Below, in pieces: positions 34,542-41,948 of a DNA stretch of 64,000 nucleotides (positions within the stretch are counted from its first letter, which is position 1; each line of letters opens with the position of its first letter). The notes under the pieces are model-generated. The model made no database searches and was not told the origin of the DNA. It worked only from the letters and a program-made list of their open reading frames with translations. The position numbers were made by a program, and so were the translations under genes. The stretch is from Streptomyces coelicoflavus (GTDB lineage: Bacteria; Actinomycetota; Actinomycetes; Streptomycetales; Streptomycetaceae). Location of the stretch: assembly GCF_003112555.1 (NCBI RefSeq), contig NZ_BEWB01000023.1, forward strand, positions 1 through 64,000, read 5' to 3'.

Positions 34542-35891
34542 TTGAGCAGCAGCGCGCACCGGGACACCGGTCACGACCACGCCACCGCGGGCCCCGGTCC
34601 GGACCGGCTGTGGTCGGTCCAGGAGCACCTGGACGACGTCCTCGCCACCGTCCGCCCCCTGGAGCCCATCGAGCTGAACCTGCTCGACGCCCAGGGCTGC
34701 GTCCTGGTCGACGACATCACGGTGCCGCTGTCCCTGCCGCCGTTCGACAACAGCTCCATGGACGGGTACGCGGTGCGGGTCACCGATGTCGCGGGGGCCA
34801 GCGAGGAGTTCCCCGCCGTCCTGGAGGTCGTCGGCGACGTCGCCGCCGGCCAGGCCGACCCGGTCACCGTGGGTCCCGGCCAGGCCGCCCGCATCATGAC
34901 CGGCGCCCCGCTGCCGCCCGGTGCCGAGGCCGTCGTCCCCGTCGAGTGGACCGACGGCGGGCTCGGCGAGGGCCCCGTGGCGGGCATGCGCGCCCGCAGC
35001 CTGGCCCCCGAGGGTGCCCAGGGCCACGTCCACGTGTACCGGCCGGCCGAGGAGCGCGCCCACGTCCGCGCCAAGGGCAGCGACGTCCGCTCCGGCGACC
35101 GCGCCCTGACGGCCGGCACCGTGCTCGGCCCGCCGCAGATCGGCCTGCTCGCCGCGATCGGCCGGGGCACGGTACGCGTGCGCCCGCGCCCGCGCGTGGT
35201 GGTGCTCTCCACCGGCAGCGAACTCGTCCAGCCCGACGAGCAGCTGGCGTCCGGTCAGATCTACGACTCCAACAGCTTCGCGCTCACCGCGGCCGCCCGC
35301 GACGCCGGCGCCATCGCCTACCGGGTCGGCGCCGTCACCGACGACGCCGACACCCTGCGGGCCACCATCGAGGACCAACTGGTGCGCGCCGACCTGATGG
35401 TCACCACCGGCGGCGTGAGCGTCGGGGCGTACGACGTGGTCAAGGAGGCGCTGGCGCACGTCGGTGACGAGGACGAGCCGGGCGCCGGCGTGGACTTCCG
35501 CAAGCTCGCCATGCAGCCCGGCAAACCCCAGGGCTTCGGCTCGATCGGCCCCGACCACACCCCGCTGCTCGCGCTGCCGGGCAACCCGGTGTCGTCGTAC
35601 GTCTCCTTCGAGCTGTTCGTGCGGCCCGCGATTCGCACCCTCATGGGCCTGCCCGACGTGCACCGTCCGGTGGTCACCGCGTCCCTGGCCGCGGACAAGG
35701 CGCTCACCTCGCCGAAGGGTCGCCGGCAGTTCCTGCGGGGCAGCCACGCCGACGGTTCGGTCACCCCGGTCGGCGGCTCCGGCTCCCACCTCGTCGCCGC
35801 CCTCGCGCAGGCGAACGCGCTGATCGTCGTGCCCGAGGACACCGCGTCCGTCGAGCCCGGCGCCGAGGTCGAGGTGGTCCTGCTCGGCTGA
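34542..35891 (+). CDS. MoeA/gephyrin-like protein (molybdopterin molybdotransferase; candidate Glp)
   Basis: The 449-aa protein starts at TTG, with AGGAG inside the galU end. It has the complete MoeA domain set: PFDNSSMDGYAVRV, GQAARIMTGAPLPPGAEAVVPVE, the MoCF-fold core VVLSTGSELV and TTGGVSVGAYDVVKE, ALPGNPVSSYVSFELFVRP, and a C-terminal beta domain. Classical MoeA inserts molybdate into adenylylated molybdopterin. In Corynebacterium a gephyrin-like paralogue (Glp) encoded with a membrane partner GlpR acts in cell division with FtsZ. The GlpR/SepX-type gene lies four genes downstream here, so this copy may play that role. A Moco function also remains possible because moaC and mog follow. 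Confidence 0.9.
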   Translation: MSSSAHRDTGHDHATAGPGPDRLWSVQEHLDDVLATVRPLEPIELNLLDAQGCVLVDDITVPLSLPPFDNSSMDGYAVRVTDVAGASEEFPAVLEVVGDVAAGQADPVTVGPGQAARIMTGAPLPPGAEAVVPVEWTDGGLGEGPVAGMRARSLAPEGAQGHVHVYRPAEERAHVRAKGSDVRSGDRALTAGTVLGPPQIGLLAAIGRGTVRVRPRPRVVVLSTGSELVQPDEQLASGQIYDSNSFALTAAARDAGAIAYRVGAVTDDADTLRATIEDQLVRADLMVTTGGVSVGAYDVVKEALAHVGDEDEPGAGVDFRKLAMQPGKPQGFGSIGPDHTPLLALPGNPVSSYVSFELFVRPAIRTLMGLPDVHRPVVTASLAADKALTSPKGRRQFLRGSHADGSVTPVGGSGSHLVAALAQANALIVVPEDTASVEPGAEVEVVLLG

Positions 35892-35977
35892 CCGGTGCCC
35901 GATGGCGGTACCGTGTCGCGCACAGCAGGCCCACGCGCCGCACCGCGCCGGGCCAGGACCGGGAGCGCCACACGAGC

Positions 35978-36490
35978 ATGAGTACGCAGGACCGACCGCC
36001 GAGCAGTGGACAGGACCCGCAGGGCCGGCTGACGCACATCGACGAGGCGGGCGCCGCCCGGATGGTCGACGTGTCCGGCAAGGACGTGACCGCCCGCACC
36101 GCCCGCGCCAGTGGACGCGTTCTCGTCGCGCCCCGCGTGGTCGAGCTGCTGCGCGGCGAGGGAGTACCGAAGGGCGACGCCCTGGCCACCGCGCGGATCG
36201 CGGGCATCATGGGCGCCAAGCGCACCCCCGACCTGATCCCCTTGTGCCACCCGTTGTCCGTCTCCGGTGTGAAACTGGACCTGTCGGTCGCGGACGACGC
36301 CGTGGAGATCACCGCCACGGTGCGGACGACGGATCGCACGGGTGTCGAGATGGAGGCGCTCACGGCGGTCTCCGTCGCCGCGCTCACCGTGGTCGACATG
36401 GTCAAGGCGGTCGACAAGGGAGCGGTCATCACGGACGTGCGGGTGGAGCAGAAGACGGGCGGCAAGTCCGGCGACTGGAACCGGTCATGA
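35978..36490 (+). CDS. moaC: Cyclic pyranopterin monophosphate synthase
   Basis: The 170-aa protein contains the family landmarks AARMVDVSGKDVTARTARA, AGIMGAKRTPDLIPLCHPL and MEALTAVSVAALTVVDMVKAVDKG. It acts after MoaA to form cyclic pyranopterin monophosphate, the first stable molybdenum-cofactor precursor. Tyr and Cys of the usual TVYDMCK motif are replaced by Val, a change to keep in mind. The stop overlaps the next start (ATGA). Confidence 0.92.
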   Translation: MSTQDRPPSSGQDPQGRLTHIDEAGAARMVDVSGKDVTARTARASGRVLVAPRVVELLRGEGVPKGDALATARIAGIMGAKRTPDLIPLCHPLSVSGVKLDLSVADDAVEITATVRTTDRTGVEMEALTAVSVAALTVVDMVKAVDKGAVITDVRVEQKTGGKSGDWNRS

Positions 36491-37026
36491 CGCCGGACGC
36501 CGGCGGGGGAGGAGCCCTCCTCGGGCCGTACGCCGCCCTGGTCGTCACGGCGTCCAACCGGGCCGCCGCCGGTGTCTACGAGGACAAGGGCGGACCCCTG
36601 ATCGCCGAGGGGCTGCGCCGCTTCGGCTTCGACGTCGACGGCCCCCGGGTCGTCCCCGACGGCGACCCCGTGGAGGCCGCCCTCCGCGCGGGCGTCGAAG
36701 CGGGCTACGACGTGATCGTCACCACCGGCGGCACCGGCATCTCGCCCACCGACCGCACCCCCGAGGCGACCCGCGCGGTGCTCGACCACGAGGTCCCGGG
36801 CATCGCGGAGGCGATCCGGGCGTACGGCCGCGACAAAGTGCCGACCGCCGCGCTCTCCAGGGGACTGGCCGGAGTGGCGCGGGAGACGCTGATCGTCAAC
36901 CTGCCGGGCTCCTCCGGCGGGGTGAAGGACGGTCTCGCGGTGCTGGAGCCGCTGCTGAAGCACGCCGTGGACCAGCTCCGCGGCGGCGACCACCCGAGAC
37001 CCGCCAGTGGTGGGGGTGCGAGCTGA
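36487..37026 (+). CDS. Molybdopterin adenylyltransferase-like protein (MoaB/Mog family)
   Basis: The 179-aa protein is a single MoCF-fold domain: VVTASNRAAAGVYEDKGGPLIAEGL, then TTGGTGISPTDRTPEATRAVL and NLPGSSGGVKDGL. Such proteins adenylylate molybdopterin before metal insertion. It is translationally coupled to moaC at ATGA and to the GNAT gene at CTGA, so the three are surely co-expressed. Whether it is better called MoaB or Mog cannot be decided here. Confidence 0.9.
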   Translation: MTPDAGGGGALLGPYAALVVTASNRAAAGVYEDKGGPLIAEGLRRFGFDVDGPRVVPDGDPVEAALRAGVEAGYDVIVTTGGTGISPTDRTPEATRAVLDHEVPGIAEAIRAYGRDKVPTAALSRGLAGVARETLIVNLPGSSGGVKDGLAVLEPLLKHAVDQLRGGDHPRPASGGGAS

Positions 37027-37721
37027 ACGGCCCGTCCTGGCCCGCGGAGCTGACGGACGGCGACATCGTCCTGAGGCCGATAAGACTGCGCGACCAGCGG
37101 ACCTGGCGCGAGGTCAACCGGCGCAACCGGGACTGGCTGCGCCCGTGGGAAGCCACCATCCCGCCGCCCGGACCCGGCGGCCCGATCGCGCACCGGCCGA
37201 CCTACCGCCAGATGGTGCGGCACCTGCGCTCCGAGGCCCACGCGGGCCGGATGCTGCCCTTCGTCATCGAGTACCGGGGGCGGCTGGTCGGCCAGTTGAC
37301 GGTGGCCGGCATCACCTGGGGCTCGATGTGCTCCGGACACGTCGGCTACTGGGTGGACGAGGCGGTGGCCGGCCGCGGGGTGATGCCGACGGCCGTGGCG
37401 ATGGCGGTGGACCACTGTTTCCGCACCGTCGGACTGCACCGCGTCGAGGTCTGCATTCGCCCCGAGAACGCGCCCAGCCGCCGGGTCGTGGAGAAACTCG
37501 GATTCCGCGAGGAGGGCCTCAGGCCGCGTTATCTGCACATCGACGGAGCCTGGCGGGACCATCTGGTCTTCGCGCTCACCGCGGACGAGGTCCCGGAGGG
37601 TCTGCTGCGGCGCTGGCACCGGTCACGGCAGCGCGGTGCGCCGAACGCGGGCGACACCGGAAACGTCGGGAATCCCGGGATCCCCAGGAACACAGGGAAC
37701 ACAGGGAACGCGGGTAATTGA
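37023..37721 (+). CDS. RimJ/RimL-type GNAT acetyltransferase with Asn-Gly-rich tail
   Basis: The 232-aa protein reads from CTG 37023, which overlaps the upstream stop (CTGA) and follows GGTGGGGGTG. No ATG or GTG lies in frame near the domain start, so CTG is my choice. The GNAT domain (IVLRPIRLRDQRTWREVNRR through GYWVDEAVAGRGVMPTAVAMA to NAPSRRVVEKLGFREEGL) is complete and resembles ribosomal-protein or N-terminal acetyltransferases. The last 25 residues repeat Gly-Asn pairs (NTGNTGNAGN) and are encoded by 9-bp repeats. It is the gene directly before sepX. Confidence 0.85.
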   Translation: MNGPSWPAELTDGDIVLRPIRLRDQRTWREVNRRNRDWLRPWEATIPPPGPGGPIAHRPTYRQMVRHLRSEAHAGRMLPFVIEYRGRLVGQLTVAGITWGSMCSGHVGYWVDEAVAGRGVMPTAVAMAVDHCFRTVGLHRVEVCIRPENAPSRRVVEKLGFREEGLRPRYLHIDGAWRDHLVFALTADEVPEGLLRRWHRSRQRGAPNAGDTGNVGNPGIPRNTGNTGNAGN

Positions 37722-37894
37722 ATAAACGTTCGAATTCGATCGCGGCGCGACCGCCTCGAATCGGATAATTTCCCTGTCCTGACAGTCGGCTGATCGGATC
37801 GGTCACAAGAAAAGTTCGAAATATCAGCCAGATCGTGCGACACACCGGCTCAATTGGCGGATGGCCTCACGCAAACCCCTCTACCGTGTGAGGC
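37722..37894. other. AT-rich intergenic region upstream of sepX
   Basis: This 173-bp gap is markedly richer in A and T than its surroundings (GTTCGAATTCGATCGC and AAAAGTTCGAAATATC segments). It contains two TTCGAA palindromes. It probably holds the sepX promoter. No clear -10/-35 pair could be fixed. Confidence 0.5.
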
Positions 37895-39190
37895 GTGAGC
37901 AGCAGCGGCCTCATCTACGCAGTCATCGTCGGGGCCTGGGCCGCCTACTTGGTGCCGATGTGGCTCCGTAGGCAGGACGAACTGAACGAGGCCCGTCCGA
38001 CGGAACGCTTCAGCACCGCCATCCGGCTGCTGTCCGGACGGGCGGGCATGGAGCGCCGGTACGCCAAGGACCTGCGGTCGCGCTCCGCCGACGAGGTGGA
38101 GCCCGACGCCGACGCCCCGGACGCCGTCACCGACTCGGTGGACGTCCGGGCCTTCGCCGTGTCCAGAACCCGACGGCACACCCGGCCGGTCCCGCCGCGG
38201 CAGACGGCGGAGCGGCCCGAAGCGGCACGCCCGCAGCCGGACGGACCCGCGCACGACCCGAGAGCCGGGCAGTCCCGGGAGCCCGGCCAATCGGCCGGAC
38301 CCGGCGCGGCCCCGGGGCGGGGACGGGTGCCGCAGGCCCGGCGCGCACCGCTCTCACCGGCGGCGGCCGCGGCACGTGCCCGGCGCACGAAGGCCCTCGC
38401 GCGCCGTCGGCGTACGACCGTGATGCTCTTCCTGGCCTTCACGCTGGGCGCGGTCGTCGCGGCGGTCGGCGGACTCGCCTTCCTGTGGGCGCCCGGGGTG
38501 CCCGCGGTGCTGCTCAGCGCCTACATCGCCCACCTGCGCGCGCAGGAGCGCCGCCGCTTCGCGTTCCAGATGGACCGGCGTCAGGCCGAGGTCGCCGCCC
38601 AGCGACTGCGCGACCGCGACCCCCGGCCGCGCCGGCGCGGCCCCGCCGACCCCGGCGGACCCGTCGGCGACCTCGACGCCGAGGAACCGGACGACGGGCC
38701 CGACGTGGAGCCCGACGCCGGAATGTCGGCGCTCGCCGCGGACCGGCGGGCGCTGGTCGAGCAGACCGACCACGCCGAGTGGGTCGACCAGCAGCGGGAA
38801 CGCCGGGGGCGTCCGCAGGGCGACAGCTGGGACCCAGTCCCGGTGCCCCTGCCCACCTACGTGACCGCCCCGGTCGCCCCCCGTGCCACGCCCGACGTGG
38901 ACCTCGCGGCCCCGGACGCGTGGAGCTCGGCACGCTCCAGCGCCGTGGCGCCCGACGCCGAGGACGCCGCCCGGGCGCCCGCGCCGGACCGGGACCGCCC
39001 GGCGGACCGCGGGGAGACGCGTCCGGCCGAGGAGGAGCGTCCGGCCGCGCACGCCGACGAGCGCCCGGAGACCGCGGGCCGCAGCGACGCCCGCCGCGCC
39101 GCGTCCGCCCGCCGGGCCAGGGAGCGGGGCCGCACGCCGCTCTTCGACCAGTACGAGGACGGCGACCGTCCCCGCGCGGCCAACGAGTAG
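37895..39190 (+). CDS. sepX: SepX/GlpR-family cell-division membrane protein
   Basis: The 431-aa protein starts at GTG with SSGLIYAVIVGAWAAYLVPMWLRRQDEL, an N-terminal TM followed by a conserved WLRR-type junction. Two further TM helices lie at about 172-210 (TTVMLFLAFTLGAVVAAVGG and AFLWAPGVPAVLLSAYIAHL). The rest is disordered and rich in Arg, Pro, Asp and Glu. Length and topology fit SepX of S. venezuelae, needed for cross-walls and sporulation septa, and GlpR of Corynebacterium, the membrane receptor of the gephyrin-like Glp. The moeA-like gene four positions upstream is the expected partner. tRNA-Ala follows. Confidence 0.82.
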   Translation: MSSSGLIYAVIVGAWAAYLVPMWLRRQDELNEARPTERFSTAIRLLSGRAGMERRYAKDLRSRSADEVEPDADAPDAVTDSVDVRAFAVSRTRRHTRPVPPRQTAERPEAARPQPDGPAHDPRAGQSREPGQSAGPGAAPGRGRVPQARRAPLSPAAAAARARRTKALARRRRTTVMLFLAFTLGAVVAAVGGLAFLWAPGVPAVLLSAYIAHLRAQERRRFAFQMDRRQAEVAAQRLRDRDPRPRRRGPADPGGPVGDLDAEEPDDGPDVEPDAGMSALAADRRALVEQTDHAEWVDQQRERRGRPQGDSWDPVPVPLPTYVTAPVAPRATPDVDLAAPDAWSSARSSAVAPDAEDAARAPAPDRDRPADRGETRPAEEERPAAHADERPETAGRSDARRAASARRARERGRTPLFDQYEDGDRPRAANE

Positions 39191-39245
39191 CCGTAAGCGA
39201 TTTTTGAGCAGGCCGGGCAGGGTGCTAGAGTTTCACTCGTTGCAA

Positions 39246-39319
39246 GGGCCTGTGGCGCAGTCCGGTAGCGCACCTCGTTCGCATCGAGGGGGCCAGGGGT
39301 TCAAATCCCCTCAGGTCCA
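39246..39319 (+). tRNA. tRNA-Ala (anticodon CGC)
   Basis: A 74-nt cloverleaf has acceptor GGGCCTG/CAGGTCC containing the G3-U70 pair that identifies alanine tRNAs, anticodon loop TTCGCAT closed by CCTCG/CGAGG, T-loop AGGGGTTCAAATCCCCT and discriminator A. CCA is not encoded. It lies 55 bp after sepX. Confidence 0.95.
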
Positions 39320-39359
39320 CGCACGACTGTTCTTGAGTTGACTCGGGAGCGGTTGACGA

Positions 39360-39391
39360 GATCCCGCCGATCTTCATGATCGGTCGGGATC
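39360..39391. terminator. Hairpin after tRNA-Ala
   Basis: GATCCCGCCGATC pairs with GATCGGTCGGGATC with a single bulged base, followed by CTTCGTCGTTT. It probably ends the tRNA transcript. Confidence 0.7.
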
Positions 39392-39527
39392 TTCGTCGTT
39401 TCAGGGGTCTGCTCGAGCCTGTTCGGCGTGGTGGGTCGGTGGGGCACGAACCTCTGCCGCACAGACAGGTGCCGGCGCGCCGAACAACCTCGACTCAGTC
39501 CCGCTGCCCGGTCTGTCCTGGGGCCTT

Positions 39528-40493
39528 TCACCGATGCCGTCGTGAAGTGCCGGGCGCAGTGGCATGGGCGTCCGACTCGGGCGGCTGGTGAGCGACTTGA
39601 GCCGGACGGACCGAAGCGAAGGCCGTGGCGAGCTGGTCCAGCAGGGGCACTGCGCGGGGGTGGGGGGCGCGGCGCGGTGTGATCGCGTAGATCCCACGGG
39701 TCGGGGGATCGACGAGGGGCATGGTGGTGACGTCGGCCCGCAGCGCGCACGTCAGCACACCGGGTATGAGCGCGATGGCGTGACCGGTGGCGACCAGGGC
39801 CAGTTTGCCGGGCAGATCGGCCGCGGCGAGGTCGATGCGGGCGCTGAATCCGGCGCGGGCGGCGTGCTGGCGCAGGAGTGCCGCCGAGCCGTCGTTGTCC
39901 TCGACCCAGGTCTCGTCGGCCAGCGCCTCGATGCGCACCGGCCGGCGCCCGGCCCGCGGATGGCCGACGGGCAGCACGACGACCATCTCGTCCAGCCCGA
40001 GGAACCGGCGTTCGACCCGCGGGTCGACGGCCAGCCCCGGCGGAGCGTCAGTGACGACGGCGACATTGAGATCGCCGGCGACGACGCGGTCGTGCAGCTG
40101 TGCGCTCAGGCCGGGAAGCAGGCTCCACCGAACCGGTCCGGCCTGCTCCAGCAGGCCCCGGACAGCCTCAGGGACGATCCCCGCGGAAAGAGACGGCGTC
40201 GCTCCGATGGCCAGGGGCCGATCACACACCCCGTCGCGAACATCTCGTACCGCGCGAACAGCGCGGTCGGCTTCGTTGAGCGTGGCCAGGGCATGAAGCC
40301 GGAACACCTCACCGGCCGGTGTCGGACGCACACCGCGCGCATGGCGCTCCACCAGAGGCACGCCGAGTTGCCGCTCCAGCCCGGCGATCTGCCGGGAGAC
40401 GGCCGACTGCGTGTGATTGAGGTCGGCTGCCGCCGCCGACAGCGATCCGACCCGGCACACGGTCACGAAAGTCCGCCACACAGTCAAGTCCAC
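39528..40493 (-). CDS. LysR-family transcriptional regulator
   Basis: The 321-aa protein starts at GTG 40493 with DLTVWRTFVTVCRVGSLSAAAADLNHTQSAVSRQIAGLE, the standard LysR winged helix (about residues 1-60). It continues with the periplasmic-binding-fold effector domain (PLAIGATPSLSAGIVPEAV, DLNVAVVTDAPPG). It is divergent from a dehydrogenase-like gene with 96 bp between starts, the normal LysR arrangement, so that gene is its likely target. GC at third positions and codon choice look slightly more relaxed than in neighbouring core genes. Confidence 0.9.
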   Translation of the reverse strand: MDLTVWRTFVTVCRVGSLSAAAADLNHTQSAVSRQIAGLERQLGVPLVERHARGVRPTPAGEVFRLHALATLNEADRAVRAVRDVRDGVCDRPLAIGATPSLSAGIVPEAVRGLLEQAGPVRWSLLPGLSAQLHDRVVAGDLNVAVVTDAPPGLAVDPRVERRFLGLDEMVVVLPVGHPRAGRRPVRIEALADETWVEDNDGSAALLRQHAARAGFSARIDLAAADLPGKLALVATGHAIALIPGVLTCALRADVTTMPLVDPPTRGIYAITPRRAPHPRAVPLLDQLATAFASVRPAQVAHQPPESDAHATAPGTSRRHR

Positions 40494-40589
40494 GGCGGCA
40501 GTATGCCCAGTCGGTATGCGGGCCCCGCAGGGCGGGCATGCGAAATCTGCGCTTGTCGCATCCCTTTGAGGTGCACCACTGTGGCGAGC

Positions 40590-41747
40590 ATGACCACATC
40601 GCACACGATCGCCGTCCTCGGTCTGGTGCGCATGGGCGGCGCGATCGCGACACGCCTGGCTGCCCAGGACTGGGACGTCGTCGGCTGGACACGCTCAGGG
40701 CGTACATCAGGCACCGTCAAGACGACCGGCGACCCGAACGAGGCCGTGGCCCGGGCGGACCTCGTCCTCCTGGCGTTGTTCGACGGCCCGGCCTGCGAAC
40801 AAGTCCTCGACGATGTCCGTGGCTCACTGCGACCCGACACGATCGTGCTCAATACCAGCACCATCGCCCCCGCCGAAGCATCGAGGCTGGCCCTGAAACT
40901 CGGCCCGTCCTACGTCCATGCGCCTCTGCTCGGCTCGGTGCCGTCTGCTGCCGCCGGAGCCCTGCAGATCCTCGCCGCCGCCGACCAGGAGGCACTTGAC
41001 CGAGTTCGACCGGTTCTGGAATCACTGGGCACCGTCCGGCGCGTGGACGACGCCTCCAGTGCCGCCGCACTCAAATTGGTCGCCAACAACAGCCTCGCCG
41101 GAGCCGTCCTCGCGCTGCGCGACTCACTGCGGCAAGCCGACGCCCTCGCCCTGCCTCGTACCCAGACGCTGGACGTCCTCGAACTCGGCCAGCTCGGCGG
41201 GCTCGTGGCCCGCAAGCGACACTTCCTCCTCGATGAGCCGACAGCCGCCACGGCCGAATTCACGATCGGTGCGCTGGCCAAGGACGTGGCTCTGCTGGCC
41301 GCCGCGTCCAACACCCCCTTGCGCAGCGCAACGGGCCTGGCCGACAACCCTGCTGGTCTTGAGGCCGACATCGCTGTCGCCGCCACGGTCCCCGCCGTGG
41401 AGGACGCCGTACTCGAACCGCTCCGCGCCTACATCCGCGGACACGCCACCGGCGACCCCACCCACTTCCGCGGCGCGTTCCTGCCCACCGCCCACATCGA
41501 AGGGATCCGAGACGGCGCATTCGTCTCCTGGCCCCTGGACGAATACTGCACCCTCTTCCAGGGCCGGCCGGCCCCGGACGAACCCACCCGCTCCCGCCGC
41601 ATCGACGCCATCGATGTCCACGGGACCGTCGCGACCGCCACCATGACGCTCTCGCACGGGGCAGACACGTTCACCGACATCTTCCTGCTGGTCCGTGCAG
41701 CTGACGGCTGGCGCATTGCCAACAAGGCTTATCACCGCCACTCCTGA
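40590..41747 (+). CDS. Beta-hydroxyacid dehydrogenase-like protein fused to an NTF2-like domain
   Basis: The 385-aa protein begins with a Rossmann segment (TIAVLGLVRMGGAIATRLAA, residues 5-24) of the 6-phosphogluconate/3-hydroxyisobutyrate dehydrogenase family. A helical domain follows (KLVANNSLAGAVLALRDSLR, which replaces the usual catalytic-Lys region). The last 115 residues (AYIRGHATGDPTHFRGAFLP to DGWRIANKAYHRHS) form an NTF2/SnoaL-like cone domain. The first glycine motif is GLVRMGG instead of the usual GLGxMG. Separate versions of both parts are common, and the fusion is unusual. It is probably controlled by the divergent LysR. Substrate unknown. Confidence 0.85.
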   Translation: MTTSHTIAVLGLVRMGGAIATRLAAQDWDVVGWTRSGRTSGTVKTTGDPNEAVARADLVLLALFDGPACEQVLDDVRGSLRPDTIVLNTSTIAPAEASRLALKLGPSYVHAPLLGSVPSAAAGALQILAAADQEALDRVRPVLESLGTVRRVDDASSAAALKLVANNSLAGAVLALRDSLRQADALALPRTQTLDVLELGQLGGLVARKRHFLLDEPTAATAEFTIGALAKDVALLAAASNTPLRSATGLADNPAGLEADIAVAATVPAVEDAVLEPLRAYIRGHATGDPTHFRGAFLPTAHIEGIRDGAFVSWPLDEYCTLFQGRPAPDEPTRSRRIDAIDVHGTVATATMTLSHGADTFTDIFLLVRAADGWRIANKAYHRHS

Positions 41748-41948
41748 GAGAGCGGCAACCGACCCTTGCCCGTCACGTGTACTCGTGAACACCCCACGCA
41801 CATTGGCGAAGGCCCCGCCCCCGCCCGCGTCGCCGAGACGCACCCGTGATCATGTACAGCGCAACCTTGGGCGTTTCCCGTGGGTCATCTGTGCGCGGTG
41901 TCACGCAGTGGCACCTTCTCGTCGTCTGGGGAACGGAAGAAGCGCACC

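Noticed and set aside
39246..41948. Complete genomic island after tRNA-Ala with duplicated tRNA end
   Set aside because: I looked for a copy of the tRNA 3' part in the gap 41748-41948 and found none, and there is no integrase. Acquisition remains only a suggestion.
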